Origin: Paenibacillus albus
GTDB taxonomy: Bacteria > Bacillota > Bacilli > Paenibacillales > Paenibacillaceae
Reading direction: 5' to 3'
Assembly (NCBI RefSeq): GCF_003952225.1
Contig: NZ_CP034437.1
Span: 2,122,501 to 2,186,500 of the forward strand
Length of the DNA stretch: 64,000 bases
The notes beneath the pieces are model-generated. The model ran no database searches, had not been told where the DNA came from, and worked only from the letters and a program-made list of their open reading frames with translations. The position numbers and the translations under genes were made by a program. This document shows, in pieces, positions 52,801-62,136 of this stretch (position 1 is the first letter of the stretch; the number at the start of each line of letters is the position of its first letter).

Positions 52801-55352
52801 AAAGTAGACTGACCTCCGATGGCGATGTTCGGAATGGTCGTATCCACACCAAGGAGCGGATCTTGCACGCGCACTTGCGTAAGCGGCGTATTGCCGGTGT
52901 TGGTCACGGTAAACGTATATGTGATCGGTGTGCCGGGAAGCCCGCTTACCGGCGTGACTGTTTTATCCAGAGTAAGGGATGGCGCTGACCCGACAACGAC
53001 CTGAACGGTTGCCGAATGCGGCTCCGTTTGGTCCGAATCGGCGGTAACGGTGTTCGTCAGGAGCGTTCCCGCAGGGGTTCCGATCGGAATTGTAAATGGA
53101 ATGTGGTAGATCTGCGTACCGTTCTCTTCCATGACAGGAATCGTATCGCTTATGCCAAGAAGAGGATCGCTAATGACTACGTTCGTGATTTCCGTGTTGG
53201 AAGTGTTCGTAACGACCATGGTGAAATGCACTGTCTGGCCAGGCAGCGCGGTTGCAAGGTCTACAGTCTTCTCGACCGATAAGCCGAAGACAGCAGCAAC
53301 GGTCACTTCGGCGCTAGCCGTGGCGGCCGGCGTCTGATCCGTGATGACGACGGCGGTGTTCGTCAGCTTCGTGCCTGCAGGCGTTCCGAGCGGAATGACG
53401 AATGGAACCGTCGCTATATACTGGCCTCCAACCGCCAGAGAAGGGACCGTTACAGAGAACGACAGCTCCGGATCTGTAATCATGACGTCCGTTAACGGGA
53501 TATTGCCCGTATTGGTTACGGCGATGGAGTATTCAACCGTAGCGCCAGGAGGGGCGAGCTGTGTGCTTGGCGTCTTCGTGATTGTGATGAGCGGAGCGGG
53601 AGTTACGAGCACGTTGGTGCTTGCTGTTTCGGTGCCAACCTGGGATACGAGCGTTGCAGTATTATGAATGATTGTGCCGGCCGGAGTTCCTGCCGGAACG
53701 GTGTATGTGCCTAAGAAAACAACCGAGGTATTCGGGTCCAGCTTCGCAATGGTCTGATTCAATTGCAGGAGCGGATCGGTTAATACCAGATTGAAGAGAG
53801 GTGTAGCCTGGGACTCGTTTCTGACCGTTATCGTGTAATGGATGATTTGGCCGGGAATCGCAGTGGCGGTGTCCGCTTGTTTGGTCAACGAGACAGATGG
53901 CGTTTCCGTGACGAGTACGGATGCGGAATCCGTCAGCGTCACAGGCAAATTGCCGGCTGTGAGTGTTGCGGTGTTGACGAAGCTGCTTCCAACCGGGATA
54001 TTTGCTGGAATGACGAATGGCACTTGCAGCAGCTCTCCGCCTGTAACCGTAGGGAATGTCATATCGATACCAAGTGTCGGATCGACCAAGCGGACATTGG
54101 TCAGTGTGACGAACTCAGGTACATCGACGGTAAACGTGTAAACGACCGTATCTCCGTGCATCGCTTCGGTAGGTTGAACGGACTTATGGAACACAGCGGT
54201 AACGTCTCTGTTCTGAATCGTGATCGTGACAGAGGCGGATTGCGGAGGCGTCAGGCTGCTCTGCGCCGTTACCGTATTCAAATAACTGCTGCCTGGTATG
54301 CCGTTCTGAATTTCGGATAGAATGGTGAACTGCATCGATTGTCCCGCCGGAAGCTCAGGGATCGTTTGTTGAAAGTTCAATAAAGGGTCGCTGATCATAA
54401 TGTTAGTGAGCTTGCCGGCACCGCTGTTGGTGACGGTAATGACGTAGATGAGCGGCGTTCCCGGAGGGCCTGTGAAGGAGCTTCCGCCGTTAACGGTCTT
54501 CGTAAGCGTGAGTCTTGGCGTGCATAAAGCTTCCGGCAAACAGCCGGTGAACGGTACGTTATGCTCTTCAATGGAACCGGTCGTATTCGTAAGCGAATCG
54601 GCTACGATCGTGCCGTCGATATTGCCGAAGCCTGAGGCGCTCCAAGCGGCGAATGGCGCGAGCACGGAGCCTTTGATCGACAGGTTGAGATTGAACGCGT
54701 TCGTCGCTTGAAAGAAGTTCCACATAATAAATGCGCCGTCAGCCGCCGTGGATTGACCGCCGTTTCTGAAGATGGCATAGCTGCCGAAGCCGACGCTTGT
54801 GCCCGAGATATTGACGAGTATCGTAGATCCCGGAGGCGCAATGATGTTAATGCCGTTCGCGGAGGAGAGCGACACGCCGGAGCCGGCAACGTTGTTCCCA
54901 TTGATTGTGAATATGTTCAGCGTGGGACTGTTCCCCTGCAGTACGATTTGGCCGAAGTTTACAAATGCGGTTCCGTTCGGGCTAAGATTGCCCCATGTGG
55001 TAGATGCGCATGTTAAGTACTGTTCAGCCGCGGCAAAATCAACAGGTGTTCCGCGGAAGGGCTGACCGGAGACGCCGTTATTGTTCGTCATGGTGTAATT
55101 AATAATGGTTCCGGATGGACTTATAACGCTGTTGCCGCTAAAGTTGGTACCGCTTGTAATGTTCATATTGCCGCCGACGATGAGATCGGCTCTTGTTTGG
55201 GAGACAGGCAAGGATGAGCCGATGCCGTAGCTGTTGTAGGTCGCATTGCCGCCAACCGCAACGCGTCCGCCGGAATCGACGAATGATTGTGTATGATTGC
55301 CGAACACGAATACGTTAAAATCATTTGCCACACCTAAGTTGCCGCAAGCCAT
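49836..55352 (-). CDS. Giant choice-of-anchor A / DUF11-repeat protein
   Basis: About 1,838 residues. The first 285 form a choice-of-anchor A domain (NLGVANDFNVFVFGNHTQSFVDSGGRVAVGGNA-like opening). About fifteen beta-sandwich repeats of roughly 100 residues follow, with the pattern KTV...ALPGQTV.FT..VTNTGN.PLTNV...DPLL; the last is a classical DUF11 unit (PLPSEAVFVPGSVWVNG). It ends in NVWTVRVYDEEE with no LPxTG motif or anchor. AGGAGG lies 11 bases before the chosen ATG, and the protein begins MACGNLGV with no signal peptide, so ordinary Sec export is not evident. A mother-cell-made spore-surface or unconventional surface fibre protein would fit. Its gene diverges from xylA and shares that intergenic region. 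Confidence 0.88.
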   Translation of the reverse strand: MACGNLGVANDFNVFVFGNHTQSFVDSGGRVAVGGNATYNSYGIGSSLPVSQTRADLIVGGNMNITSGTNFSGNSVISPSGTIINYTMTNNNGVSGQPFRGTPVDFAAAEQYLTCASTTWGNLSPNGTAFVNFGQIVLQGNSPTLNIFTINGNNVAGSGVSLSSANGINIIAPPGSTILVNISGTSVGFGSYAIFRNGGQSTAADGAFIMWNFFQATNAFNLNLSIKGSVLAPFAAWSASGFGNIDGTIVADSLTNTTGSIEEHNVPFTGCLPEALCTPRLTLTKTVNGGSSFTGPPGTPLIYVITVTNSGAGKLTNIMISDPLLNFQQTIPELPAGQSMQFTILSEIQNGIPGSSYLNTVTAQSSLTPPQSASVTITIQNRDVTAVFHKSVQPTEAMHGDTVVYTFTVDVPEFVTLTNVRLVDPTLGIDMTFPTVTGGELLQVPFVIPANIPVGSSFVNTATLTAGNLPVTLTDSASVLVTETPSVSLTKQADTATAIPGQIIHYTITVRNESQATPLFNLVLTDPLLQLNQTIAKLDPNTSVVFLGTYTVPAGTPAGTIIHNTATLVSQVGTETASTNVLVTPAPLITITKTPSTQLAPPGATVEYSIAVTNTGNIPLTDVMITDPELSFSVTVPSLAVGGQYIATVPFVIPLGTPAGTKLTNTAVVITDQTPAATASAEVTVAAVFGLSVEKTVDLATALPGQTVHFTMVVTNTSNTEITNVVISDPLLGISDTIPVMEENGTQIYHIPFTIPIGTPAGTLLTNTVTADSDQTEPHSATVQVVVGSAPSLTLDKTVTPVSGLPGTPITYTFTVTNTGNTPLTQVRVQDPLLGVDTTIPNIAIGGQSTFDFPSVIPALPSGTIVQNVANAVSTETPTPVFAEAFITVGTPPTLTLTKTVSEATALPGETVVFTITLTNTSAVTLTNVHLVDPFFQIDYTFGALQSGDSRVITGNLTIPAGTPAGTVFENVVTVSSDQTPPISADASVTTEAFYDMAVNKTVNVATALPGQTIVFTLAVVNTGNAPLFNVQVSDPFLGYSTVISVLLQGQEQTCTIPYTIPEDAEPGTIFTNTVLATSAQTGDRVASSSVLVLPIPVGEIKVQKLVSTLTASPGETIFYTILVFNDSTGVVNDVQLTDPLLGISETIAEIQPNSLYTLSVPYVVPPGTPAGTVITNTVTVEALGETQEVSVNVTVTAVPGLSITKTSDVQTAIPGDIVNYTITVQNTGNAPLTNVSVTDTTLGFATVIPALAIGASQALNVPFVVPALPPGTILTNTASATADQVPTPVTASTSISIGEPASVFLSKSVTPATAAPGEIVTFTIVATNTSGDELTNVLMTDDLLGLFIEAPIIAPGVTRTIVMNYTIPPGTPAGTVIPNVVTLTSDQTLPATAVASVTVTAGPALTVEKIESQSFARPGDTVSYTIIVTNTGNVPLTNIHLTDILLGFDETIAQLNPQNTFRINVPFTVPLGLPAGARVFNTVVATSDQTEAVEDMTNLTISPVYSIDVVKSAVQSEVLPGAVITFETTVTNTSNAPLTNVTLEDPLLNISETIASLASGESITLVADYTVPEGTPAYSFVTNVVTAVSSETPPATTSSSVLVLPDPRLSLTKLLPTIGLPGQKLRMSLYFVNQGNVTLHNILLVDEPVSLSFHLEELIPGASELGFLWFIIPTDAQPGSRIVNTAVISSNETGRTEASRTVNVVGLIIEKSSSALSVNVRDRISYNLIVRNPTPYLATNVVLRDPLPSEAVFVPGSVWVNGEHIANASPASGIPIGTIAAGAYATVSFKAMVKEEPAGGKLDNQANASFTFTDGGTTVSGTSLSNVWTVRVYDEEE

Positions 55353-55472
55353 AGAGAGGGTCGCCTCCTGAAGGATGTCGAAACTTTGTCGAAAAATAAA
55401 ACTACATACAGGGTATGCGGTAGGCCAAGTCTCGGATGCTTGTATGGAAATAAAATTGGCGAAAAAAAACAT

Positions 55473-55497
55473 ACTTTGTTTAGTAGACAAACAAAGT
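55473..55497. promoter_or_regulatory. XylR operator
   Basis: ACTTTGTTT and AAACAAAGT are perfect 9-bp inverted repeats separated by 7 bases, closely resembling known Bacillus xyl operators. The right half overlaps the -35 of the xylA promoter. It also lies upstream of the divergent giant gene. Confidence 0.85.
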
Positions 55498-55513
55498 TTC
55501 TTAATGCTAGAAT
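55484..55513 (+). promoter_or_regulatory. xylA promoter
   Basis: TAGACA (55484-55489), an 18-bp spacer and TAGAAT (55508-55513). The operator covers the -35, so XylR binding would exclude polymerase. Confidence 0.65.
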
Positions 55514-55520
55514 AGAACCA

Positions 55521-55534
55521 TAAGAACGTTTACA
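55521..55534 (+). promoter_or_regulatory. Candidate cre site (CcpA)
   Basis: TAAGAACGTTTACA matches the catabolite-response consensus TGWNANCGNTNWCA at all but one position and lies just after the xylA promoter, where CcpA would block elongation. Confidence 0.5.
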
Positions 55535-55557
55535 TTATTTCTAGGAGGCAATCATAA

Positions 55558-56871
55558 ATGACATATTTCAAGAACATCGGCAAAATTGCTTACGAAGGCA
55601 AAGGCTCGGATAATCCGCTTGCATTTAAACATTACAACCCAAGCGAAGTTATTCTTGGCAAAACAATGGAAGAGCACCTGCGCTTCGCGGTTGCTTACTG
55701 GCACACATTCACAGGTGCTGGCTCCGACCCGTTCGGCGTAGGTACAGCGGTTCGCGGCTGGGATAGCGCAGACGCAATGGATCAAGCGAAACGCCGCGTT
55801 GAAGCGAACTTCGAGTTCTTGAACAAGATCGGCATCCCTTACTACTGCTTCCATGACCGTGACATCGCACCGGAAGGCGATACGCTCGCTGAAACGAATA
55901 AGAACCTTGACGTAATCGTCGATATGCTTGAAGAGAACATGAAAGCAACTGGCGCGAAGCTGCTATGGAACACAGCTAACATGTTCACAAACCCGCGTTT
56001 CGTGCACGGTGCGGCAACAACTTGTAACGCAGACGTATTCGCATACGTTGGCGCACAGCTGAAGAAGAGCCTTGAAGTGGGCAAACGCCTTGGCGCTGAG
56101 AACTATGTATTCTGGGGCGGCCGCGAAGGTTACGAGACGCTGCTGAACACAGATATGGCACTTGAGCTCGACAACCTTGCCCGCCTGTTCGAAATGGCGA
56201 TCGCATACTCCAATGAAATCGGATTCGACGCTCAATTCTTGATCGAGCCGAAGCCGAAGGAGCCAACGAAGCATCAGTATGATTTTGATGCGGCAACTAC
56301 AATTTCGTTCCTGCAGAAGTATGGCTTGAAAGACAAGTTCAAGCTGAACCTTGAAGCAAACCATGCAACACTCGCAGGCCACTCGTTCGAGCACGAAATC
56401 CGCGTTGCAGCAATCAACGGCATGCTCGGATCGCTTGATGCGAACCAAGGCGACCTGCTGCTAGGCTGGGATACGGATGAATTCCCAACTGACCTTTATT
56501 CGACTACTCTCACTATGTTCGAAGTGCTCAAAGCGGGCGGTATCGGCCGTGGCGGTATCAACTTCGACGCGAAAGTACGTCGTGGCTCGTTCGAAGACCA
56601 AGACTTGTTCCTGGCTCACATCGCAGGTATGGACACGTACGCTTGGGGTCTGAAAGCAGCTGCGAAGCTGATCGACGAGAAAGTAATCGACAACATCGTT
56701 GACAACCGCTACCGCAGCTTCCGCGACGGCATCGGCGCAGAAATCGTAGCAGGCCGCGCTACACTGGCATCGCTTGAGCAATACGCTCTCCAGAACAACG
56801 TCATCAAGAACGAATCCGGCCGTCAAGAGCGGATCAAATTGATGCTTAACGAAATTATCTATAGCGTATAG
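55558..56871 (+). CDS. xylA: Xylose isomerase
   Basis: A 437-residue cytoplasmic enzyme converting D-xylose to D-xylulose. Catalytic and metal-binding segments are intact: [13 protein letters not shown] (active-site His and Asp), [33 protein letters not shown] (Glu and Lys), [17 protein letters not shown], and [11 protein letters not shown]. The length and the lead [25 protein letters not shown] identify the class II isomerases. AGGAGG sits 9 bases before the ATG. Under XylR and probably CcpA control; xylB follows after 15 bases. Confidence 0.97.
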   Translation: MTYFKNIGKIAYEGKGSDNPLAFKHYNPSEVILGKTMEEHLRFAVAYWHTFTGAGSDPFGVGTAVRGWDSADAMDQAKRRVEANFEFLNKIGIPYYCFHDRDIAPEGDTLAETNKNLDVIVDMLEENMKATGAKLLWNTANMFTNPRFVHGAATTCNADVFAYVGAQLKKSLEVGKRLGAENYVFWGGREGYETLLNTDMALELDNLARLFEMAIAYSNEIGFDAQFLIEPKPKEPTKHQYDFDAATTISFLQKYGLKDKFKLNLEANHATLAGHSFEHEIRVAAINGMLGSLDANQGDLLLGWDTDEFPTDLYSTTLTMFEVLKAGGIGRGGINFDAKVRRGSFEDQDLFLAHIAGMDTYAWGLKAAAKLIDEKVIDNIVDNRYRSFRDGIGAEIVAGRATLASLEQYALQNNVIKNESGRQERIKLMLNEIIYSV

Positions 56872-56886
56872 GAGGATCAACCCTGC

Positions 56887-58386
56887 ATGTCCTACGTCAT
56901 CGGTATTGATCTCGGTACAAGCGCGGTAAAGGTGCTGCTTCTCGATAGAAGCGGCACTGTAGCCGCCGAAGCATCGCGCGACTATCCGCTTTATCATGAA
57001 CATTCCGGCTGGAGCGAGCAATCGCCGGAGGATTGGGTTACGGGCACGGTTCAAGCGCTTCGCGAGCTGGTTGAGAGCGCAGGCGTTCCGGCTGATGCCA
57101 TCGAAGGAATCAGCTTCTCCGGCCAAATGCACGGTCTTGTTCTGCTCGACTCTGCAGGTAATCCGGTGCGCAAAGCGATTCTATGGAACGATACGCGCAC
57201 GACTGCGGAATGCCGCGAGATCGAAGCGCTTGTCGGTCATGAACAGCTGCTGACTGTAACGCGTAATCCGGCGCTGGAAGGTTTCACGCTGCCGAAGATT
57301 CTATGGGTGCGTAAGCATGAGCCGGAAGTGTTCGCACAGGCGGTTTCGTTCCTTCTTCCGAAGGATTACGTGCGTTACCGGCTAACAGGCGCGCTGCATA
57401 TGGATTACTCTGATGCAGCAGGTACTCTGCTGCTTGATGTAGCGGGCAAACGCTGGAGCAGCGATGTTCTGGAAGCAGTGAAGCTGCCGGCATCGTTCTG
57501 CCCGCCGCTTGTCGAGTCGCATGCGATGACAGGCACATTGCTGCCTGAGCAAGCAGCGGCTTGCGGTCTTAGTGCAGACACGAAAGTGTTCGCGGGCGGC
57601 GCGGACAATGCATGCGGCGCCATCGGCTCGGGCATCCTGCAAGAAGGACTGACGATGTGCAGCATCGGTACGTCCGGCGTTATTCTGTCCTACGAGCAAG
57701 GAAGCGGCAATGATTTCCGCGGCAAAGTGCATTTCTTCAACCACGGCAAAGAGGATGCTTTCTATGCTATGGGCGTTACGCTCGCGGCAGGCTACAGCCT
57801 CAGCTGGTTCAAGAATACGTTCGCGAAGGGCGAGTCCTACGATGAGCTGCTTCAAGGCGCGGGCGACGTGAAACCAGGCTCGAATGGCCTGTTGTTCACG
57901 CCGTATCTCGTCGGTGAGCGTACGCCGCACCCGGATTCCGTTATTCGCGGCAGCTTCATCGGTATTGACGGCTCCCATGAACGGATTCATTTTGCAAGAG
58001 CGGTGATGGAAGGCATTACGTTCTCGCTGAATGAGTCAGTCGATATGTTCCGCCAGGCAGGCAAGACAGTCGATACGATCATCTCGATCGGCGGTGGCGC
58101 GCAGAATCCAGTCTGGCTGCAAATGCAAGCGGATATATTCAACGCAGACGTGGTGGCACTCGAGAACGAGCAGGGTCCTGGCCTTGGAGCAGCAATGCTC
58201 GCGGCATATGGAAGCGGCTGGTTCGAAAGCCTTAACGCTTGTGCGGAGCTGTTCGTGAAGCGCTCCTCGGTGTACAAGCCGAACCCGGCTGCTGTGGATG
58301 CGTATGCAGGCCTATTCCGAATTTACCAAGATATCTATGCTCAGACTCGTGGTTTGAACGCTGCACTGCAGCCATATCGCAAATAA
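56887..58386 (+). CDS. xylB: Xylulokinase
   Basis: A 499-residue FGGY-family sugar kinase phosphorylating D-xylulose. The N-terminal phosphate loop is YVIGIDLGTSAVKVLLLD, the substrate loop is SFSGQMHGLVLLD, and the C-terminal ATP site shows ISIGGGAQNPVWLQMQADIF. AGGAGG lies 9 bases before the ATG. Co-transcribed with xylA; the two together feed xylose into the pentose phosphate pathway. No xylose transporter is in the window. Confidence 0.96.
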   Translation: MSYVIGIDLGTSAVKVLLLDRSGTVAAEASRDYPLYHEHSGWSEQSPEDWVTGTVQALRELVESAGVPADAIEGISFSGQMHGLVLLDSAGNPVRKAILWNDTRTTAECREIEALVGHEQLLTVTRNPALEGFTLPKILWVRKHEPEVFAQAVSFLLPKDYVRYRLTGALHMDYSDAAGTLLLDVAGKRWSSDVLEAVKLPASFCPPLVESHAMTGTLLPEQAAACGLSADTKVFAGGADNACGAIGSGILQEGLTMCSIGTSGVILSYEQGSGNDFRGKVHFFNHGKEDAFYAMGVTLAAGYSLSWFKNTFAKGESYDELLQGAGDVKPGSNGLLFTPYLVGERTPHPDSVIRGSFIGIDGSHERIHFARAVMEGITFSLNESVDMFRQAGKTVDTIISIGGGAQNPVWLQMQADIFNADVVALENEQGPGLGAAMLAAYGSGWFESLNACAELFVKRSSVYKPNPAAVDAYAGLFRIYQDIYAQTRGLNAALQPYRK

Positions 58387-58405
58387 TAATGTTCATTAAT
58401 AGAGC

Positions 58406-58449
58406 AATCCGCTGGCTTTCGTTCAAGGACGGGAGTTGGCGGATTTTTT
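58406..58449 (+). terminator. Intrinsic terminator of xylAB
   Basis: AATCCGC pairs with GCGGATT (58439-58445), followed by six Ts in all. Confidence 0.8.
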
Positions 58450-58672
58450 GTTAATTATGCGACTATTTAATTATTTAAACTTATGTTAAGAGATGGTAAA
58501 ATGAACGAGTTACTATGTCGCTAGTACTAGATTGGAAGAAGTTACAAGCGGGATATTCCGGGACTTGTCGAATGGAGAGCTTATAATTGGAGGCCGATCC
58601 AAAGTATACTGGTGTTGTATTACTAGAATATAGCAATCTATTTAAATGATGGCAGAGGCGGAGATCCACGAG

Positions 58673-60445
58673 ATGAAGAGAGAACTGAAGCTAAACAAGA
58701 AGCCTGACATGCAACTGAACCCGATGAATGTGAAGCTCAAAATGACGGTAGGCGCAAAGCTAATGCTGTCGTTTATCAGCGTTCTCCTGCTGCTCGTCGC
58801 AAATGGATTCATTAGCTCCATGATGATGTCCAAGATGAATGACAATTCGAAGGTTATTGCCGACAGATGGCTGGCCGGTGTGGAAACAATCAACAATATC
58901 AACTATATGGCGGACCACGTGCTGTCCACGCAATACAAGCTGCTCATTGAACAGAACGAGAACTTGAAGAAGCAATACACAGCAGAAGCAGATGCGACGA
59001 TTCAGAAAGTGAATGACAGCTTCGCTGCGTACAAGTCGATTATTAACGATACGGATACACAGGATCAGGGGCTCCTCACCAATCTCGAAGATACATGGAA
59101 GACATATGAGAATACATATAAGAAGACCGTTGAGCTCTCAAAGCAGAACCTCTCGATCGATCAGGTGTCGAACTTCATGAAGCAATCGGAGAAATCGTAT
59201 ATGGCGATTCAAGCCAATATCGACTATCTGGTGCGTAATAATCATAGCGGAGCCGAAGAGGCGAAGCAGAAGAACCTGGATATTTATGATCAATCGAAGC
59301 AGATGGTATATATCGCGCTGGCGATTGGCGTACTGCTCGTCGTGCTGCTCACTTGGTACGTGCGAGCAGCAATCTCCAAGCCAATCAAGCAAGCGGCTTC
59401 GGTTGTGAACGATATTGCCGGCGGCAACCTGCTCGTTACGATGCCTAAGATTCGCAACAAGGACGAGATCGGCGAGCTGTTCGCTTCGTTGAGCGGCATG
59501 ATTAACCAGCTGCAGTCGGCGATGCGCGGCGTGCAGGAAGCGTCTGCAGGGATCGCCTCTTCGTCGCAGCAGATGCTCGCGATCTCGGAGCAGAACGCAA
59601 GTGCGTCCCAGCAAGCTGCGGAATCCGTGTCGCAGATGGCCGCAGGTACGGAAGTGACGCTGCGGCGCTTTGAGGAAGTAAGCAAGACGACACAAGATCT
59701 CGGCGAAGGCATCAACCGAATTGCGGAATCGACTTCGGTCGTTGCGAGCTTGTCGGCAGATGCCACTCGTGAAGCTGCTGTCGGGCTTGAAGCCGTGAAG
59801 CAGGCGATGGTGAAGATGACCGGTATTAATGAAACGGTGCAAAAGTCGGTTGACCAGGTGAATCAGTTAGAGCTGCACACACGGAACATCGGCATGATCT
59901 CGAAGCTGATCGGCGAAGTGTCGAAGCATACCAATTTGCTTGCGCTCAATGCTGCGATTGAAGCAGCACGCGCAGGCGAGCATGGTCGCGGATTCGCAGT
60001 CGTTGCCGATGAAGTTCGCAAGCTCGCGCAGCAGACGTCCGAAGCAGTTGATGAGATTGAGAATGTCATTCAACAGGTAACGGATGATACGCTTGTAGCT
60101 GTACAGTCTATGAAGGCGACAGCAGTCGAAGCTGAGGATGGACTGCGCAGCGTACGAGATGCAGGCGAGTCGTTCGCAGGCATCGCTGCCGCATCGGAGC
60201 GGGTATCCGGCCAGGTACAGGAAGTGGCCGCAGCGTCGGAGCAAATGGCGGCAGGCTCGGAGCAGGTCATCAACAGCATGAAGCAGCTGAAGGAAATTGC
60301 AAGAAACAGCTCGGAAACGGCGACGACGGTAGCCGCGACGACAGAGGAGCAGACTGCTTCTGCAGAGCAGATTGCCATGTCCTCGCGCTCGCTCAGTGAA
60401 ATTGCAATAGGAATGAACGAAGTCGCTTCGAGGTTTAAGCTGTAA
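58673..60445 (+). CDS. Methyl-accepting chemotaxis protein
   Basis: A 590-residue receptor. One membrane helix near residues 30-50 ([18 protein letters not shown]), a four-helix-bundle extracytoplasmic sensor (4HB_MCP type, about 55-215), a second helix ([20 protein letters not shown]), HAMP, and a long signalling coiled coil whose tip is [45 protein letters not shown] take ATG 58673 with GGAG 9 bases upstream; an in-frame ATG at 58646 has none. The preceding 220 bases hold no gene. Ligand unknown. Confidence 0.95.
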   Translation: MKRELKLNKKPDMQLNPMNVKLKMTVGAKLMLSFISVLLLLVANGFISSMMMSKMNDNSKVIADRWLAGVETINNINYMADHVLSTQYKLLIEQNENLKKQYTAEADATIQKVNDSFAAYKSIINDTDTQDQGLLTNLEDTWKTYENTYKKTVELSKQNLSIDQVSNFMKQSEKSYMAIQANIDYLVRNNHSGAEEAKQKNLDIYDQSKQMVYIALAIGVLLVVLLTWYVRAAISKPIKQAASVVNDIAGGNLLVTMPKIRNKDEIGELFASLSGMINQLQSAMRGVQEASAGIASSSQQMLAISEQNASASQQAAESVSQMAAGTEVTLRRFEEVSKTTQDLGEGINRIAESTSVVASLSADATREAAVGLEAVKQAMVKMTGINETVQKSVDQVNQLELHTRNIGMISKLIGEVSKHTNLLALNAAIEAARAGEHGRGFAVVADEVRKLAQQTSEAVDEIENVIQQVTDDTLVAVQSMKATAVEAEDGLRSVRDAGESFAGIAAASERVSGQVQEVAAASEQMAAGSEQVINSMKQLKEIARNSSETATTVAATTEEQTASAEQIAMSSRSLSEIAIGMNEVASRFKL

Positions 60446-60483
60446 ATTCGGTAAGCTGCTGTAAACTGCTGTTTGCGATAGAT

Positions 60484-60533
60484 AAAAACAACCTCCATCC
60501 CGCCTCGAAAGAAGCGGAATTGGAGGTTGTTTT
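60484..60533. terminator. Bidirectional intrinsic terminator
   Basis: AAAACAACCTCCA pairs perfectly with TGGAGGTTGTTTT, with a small inner stem, between convergent genes. Confidence 0.92.
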
Positions 60534-60559
60534 GTAGGAAGGCATGAATAGGCTGCCCG

Positions 60560-61531
60560 TTATATGGGGCCCCAAATATCGTCAGGCGAGACACCGAGCT
60601 GCTCCGCGATGAGATGAGCAGTGAGGCGCTGAGGCTTTTTGATTTTACCGTTGCGGATGTTGGAAATGGTCGTTAATGATATCTGTGTCGTTTCGGCGAG
60701 CTTCGTAACCGTCATGTTGCGCTTGAGCATGAGCAACCGAAGCTTGAAGGACGGTTCGTTCATTTCATCCTGACCGTATTCTTCCATGGCTATGGTCATA
60801 TTTCTGATTGGTTTGTCATCACTTTGATCGAGCGTTTCAACCGATAGAATGCATACTGCGAAACAACGGAAGGACCCGTCTGGATAAAAGAATGGTTTTA
60901 TTAATGCATGGGCTAAGTATTGGTCTTCAAATAACTGCAGCTTAAACGACAGCGACTCAGCTGCTGCATCAGATCGGCTACGGAGCGTATTCAGAATGGC
61001 TCTGACACGTTCCCGGTCGGAGTCAGCAACGAATTTCTGGCCAGGCTGCATCGTAATGGTCTGGCGGTCAAAAGGAATCGGCTCATGATAGCTGCGCATC
61101 GACGTAATGGAGCCGGCGCTCGTCAAGACTAGCGATAATTCTAAGCGGTGCTTAACGAGTAAATCGTCGATCCATTTATGCTCGGAGCGGTCTCTGAACG
61201 TGAGCAGATAATAACTGTCATTTGCGTACCGAATCGGCTTTACGTGCAATTCAGCGAATATATGCATGTTCCCCGGCGCGGTCAAATCCATCTCCGCATG
61301 TGACTCTGGCAGCTTGTCCGAGATCATGCCGCACATCTGATCAATTAGCGGCCAAAGCTCGCTTATTGCTGAGTCGGGCATGCTCAGCAGCCTGCTGCCG
61401 ATAAGCGCTTCTTGATTAAATCCCGTTACATGGCAAAACGACTTCGTACAATCATGAATGTATCTTGAGTTCTGCTGCTCGCGTATAATCAATATCGCAT
61501 TTGCAGTATTTGCGAACATATCAACCATCAT
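60560..61531 (-). CDS. PAS-domain regulator with C-terminal XRE helix-turn-helix
   Basis: About 323 residues. The N terminus is a PAS fold (NAILIIREQQNSRYIHDCTKSFCHVTGFNQEALIGSRLLSM ... YYLLTFRDRSEHK); a second PAS-like segment may follow around 125-230. The last 60 residues are an XRE-type helix-turn-helix (LRLLMLKRNMTVTKLAETTQISLTTISNIRNGKIKKPQ). A sensor domain fused to XRE without kinase or receiver is uncommon. The start is uncertain: ATGs at 61531 and 61528 have a GGGG element about 11 bases upstream. Monocistronic; target and ligand unknown. Confidence 0.85.
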   Translation of the reverse strand: MMVDMFANTANAILIIREQQNSRYIHDCTKSFCHVTGFNQEALIGSRLLSMPDSAISELWPLIDQMCGMISDKLPESHAEMDLTAPGNMHIFAELHVKPIRYANDSYYLLTFRDRSEHKWIDDLLVKHRLELSLVLTSAGSITSMRSYHEPIPFDRQTITMQPGQKFVADSDRERVRAILNTLRSRSDAAAESLSFKLQLFEDQYLAHALIKPFFYPDGSFRCFAVCILSVETLDQSDDKPIRNMTIAMEEYGQDEMNEPSFKLRLLMLKRNMTVTKLAETTQISLTTISNIRNGKIKKPQRLTAHLIAEQLGVSPDDIWGPI

Positions 61532-61683
61532 TGTGCATCGCACCCCTGCATGTGTTGTATGCGGGTATTATAACATAACTTTATAGAAAGTGAGTGAAGT
61601 TAAGAGAGGCGGATAAAATATCGAGCATAGAGGAACGCTAGCTAAGAAAAGGATAATTTTAGCTAAAAGAGGATGTGCACGAT

Positions 61684-62082
61684 ATGCAGGATACAGCATT
61701 AATGTTTCAATTCGGGGATTCAAATTCAGCCCAGCTCGCAAGCTCGACCTTGCAGGAGCTCGGCTATGATCCTGTCATTCAGCAGGGGTCAAGCGTACAT
61801 ATTCACATTCAGGGCAGTGATCTGACTTCCGCACTGGAGATCGCGCAGTCACATGGAGGACAATTGGCGGTGCAGTCCTCGATTCCGGATATTGAGCTGA
61901 CGAATGATGCCTATAATATGGCGAACATTACGATCCCGGCGCATGTGGTGAATGAGGATTTGGTCGCCCAAGAGGAAGGACAAAGCGGTTATCAGAACCG
62001 CGATGACGATGCTCCGGCAGAGGATGAGTTCTTCCCCGACGACGGGTCATATGGCTACTTCTCAGGAGATGTACACACTTAA
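61684..62082 (+). CDS. Small conserved-looking acidic protein, unknown function
   Basis: A 132-residue soluble protein. The first 70 residues look like a ferredoxin-like alpha/beta fold (TALMFQFGDSNSAQLASSTLQELGYDPVIQQGSSVHIHIQGSDLTSALEIAQSHGG). The C terminus is acidic and disordered-looking (DDDAPAEDEFFPDDGSYGYFSGDVHT). I do not recognise a family. AGAGG lies 10 bases before the ATG at 61684; a GTG 9 bases earlier overlaps that site. Monocistronic with a strong terminator. Confidence 0.75.
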   Translation: MQDTALMFQFGDSNSAQLASSTLQELGYDPVIQQGSSVHIHIQGSDLTSALEIAQSHGGQLAVQSSIPDIELTNDAYNMANITIPAHVVNEDLVAQEEGQSGYQNRDDDAPAEDEFFPDDGSYGYFSGDVHT

Positions 62083-62087
62083 TTGAG

Positions 62088-62127
62088 AAAGGCTGACAAG
62101 CGATACTTCATCGCCTGTCAGCCTTTT
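62088..62127. terminator. Bidirectional intrinsic terminator
   Basis: AAAGGCTGACA pairs with TGTCAGCCTTT, and GCGAT with ATCGC inside, between convergent genes, followed by TTCT. Confidence 0.92.
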
Positions 62128-62136
62128 CTAGCTTTT

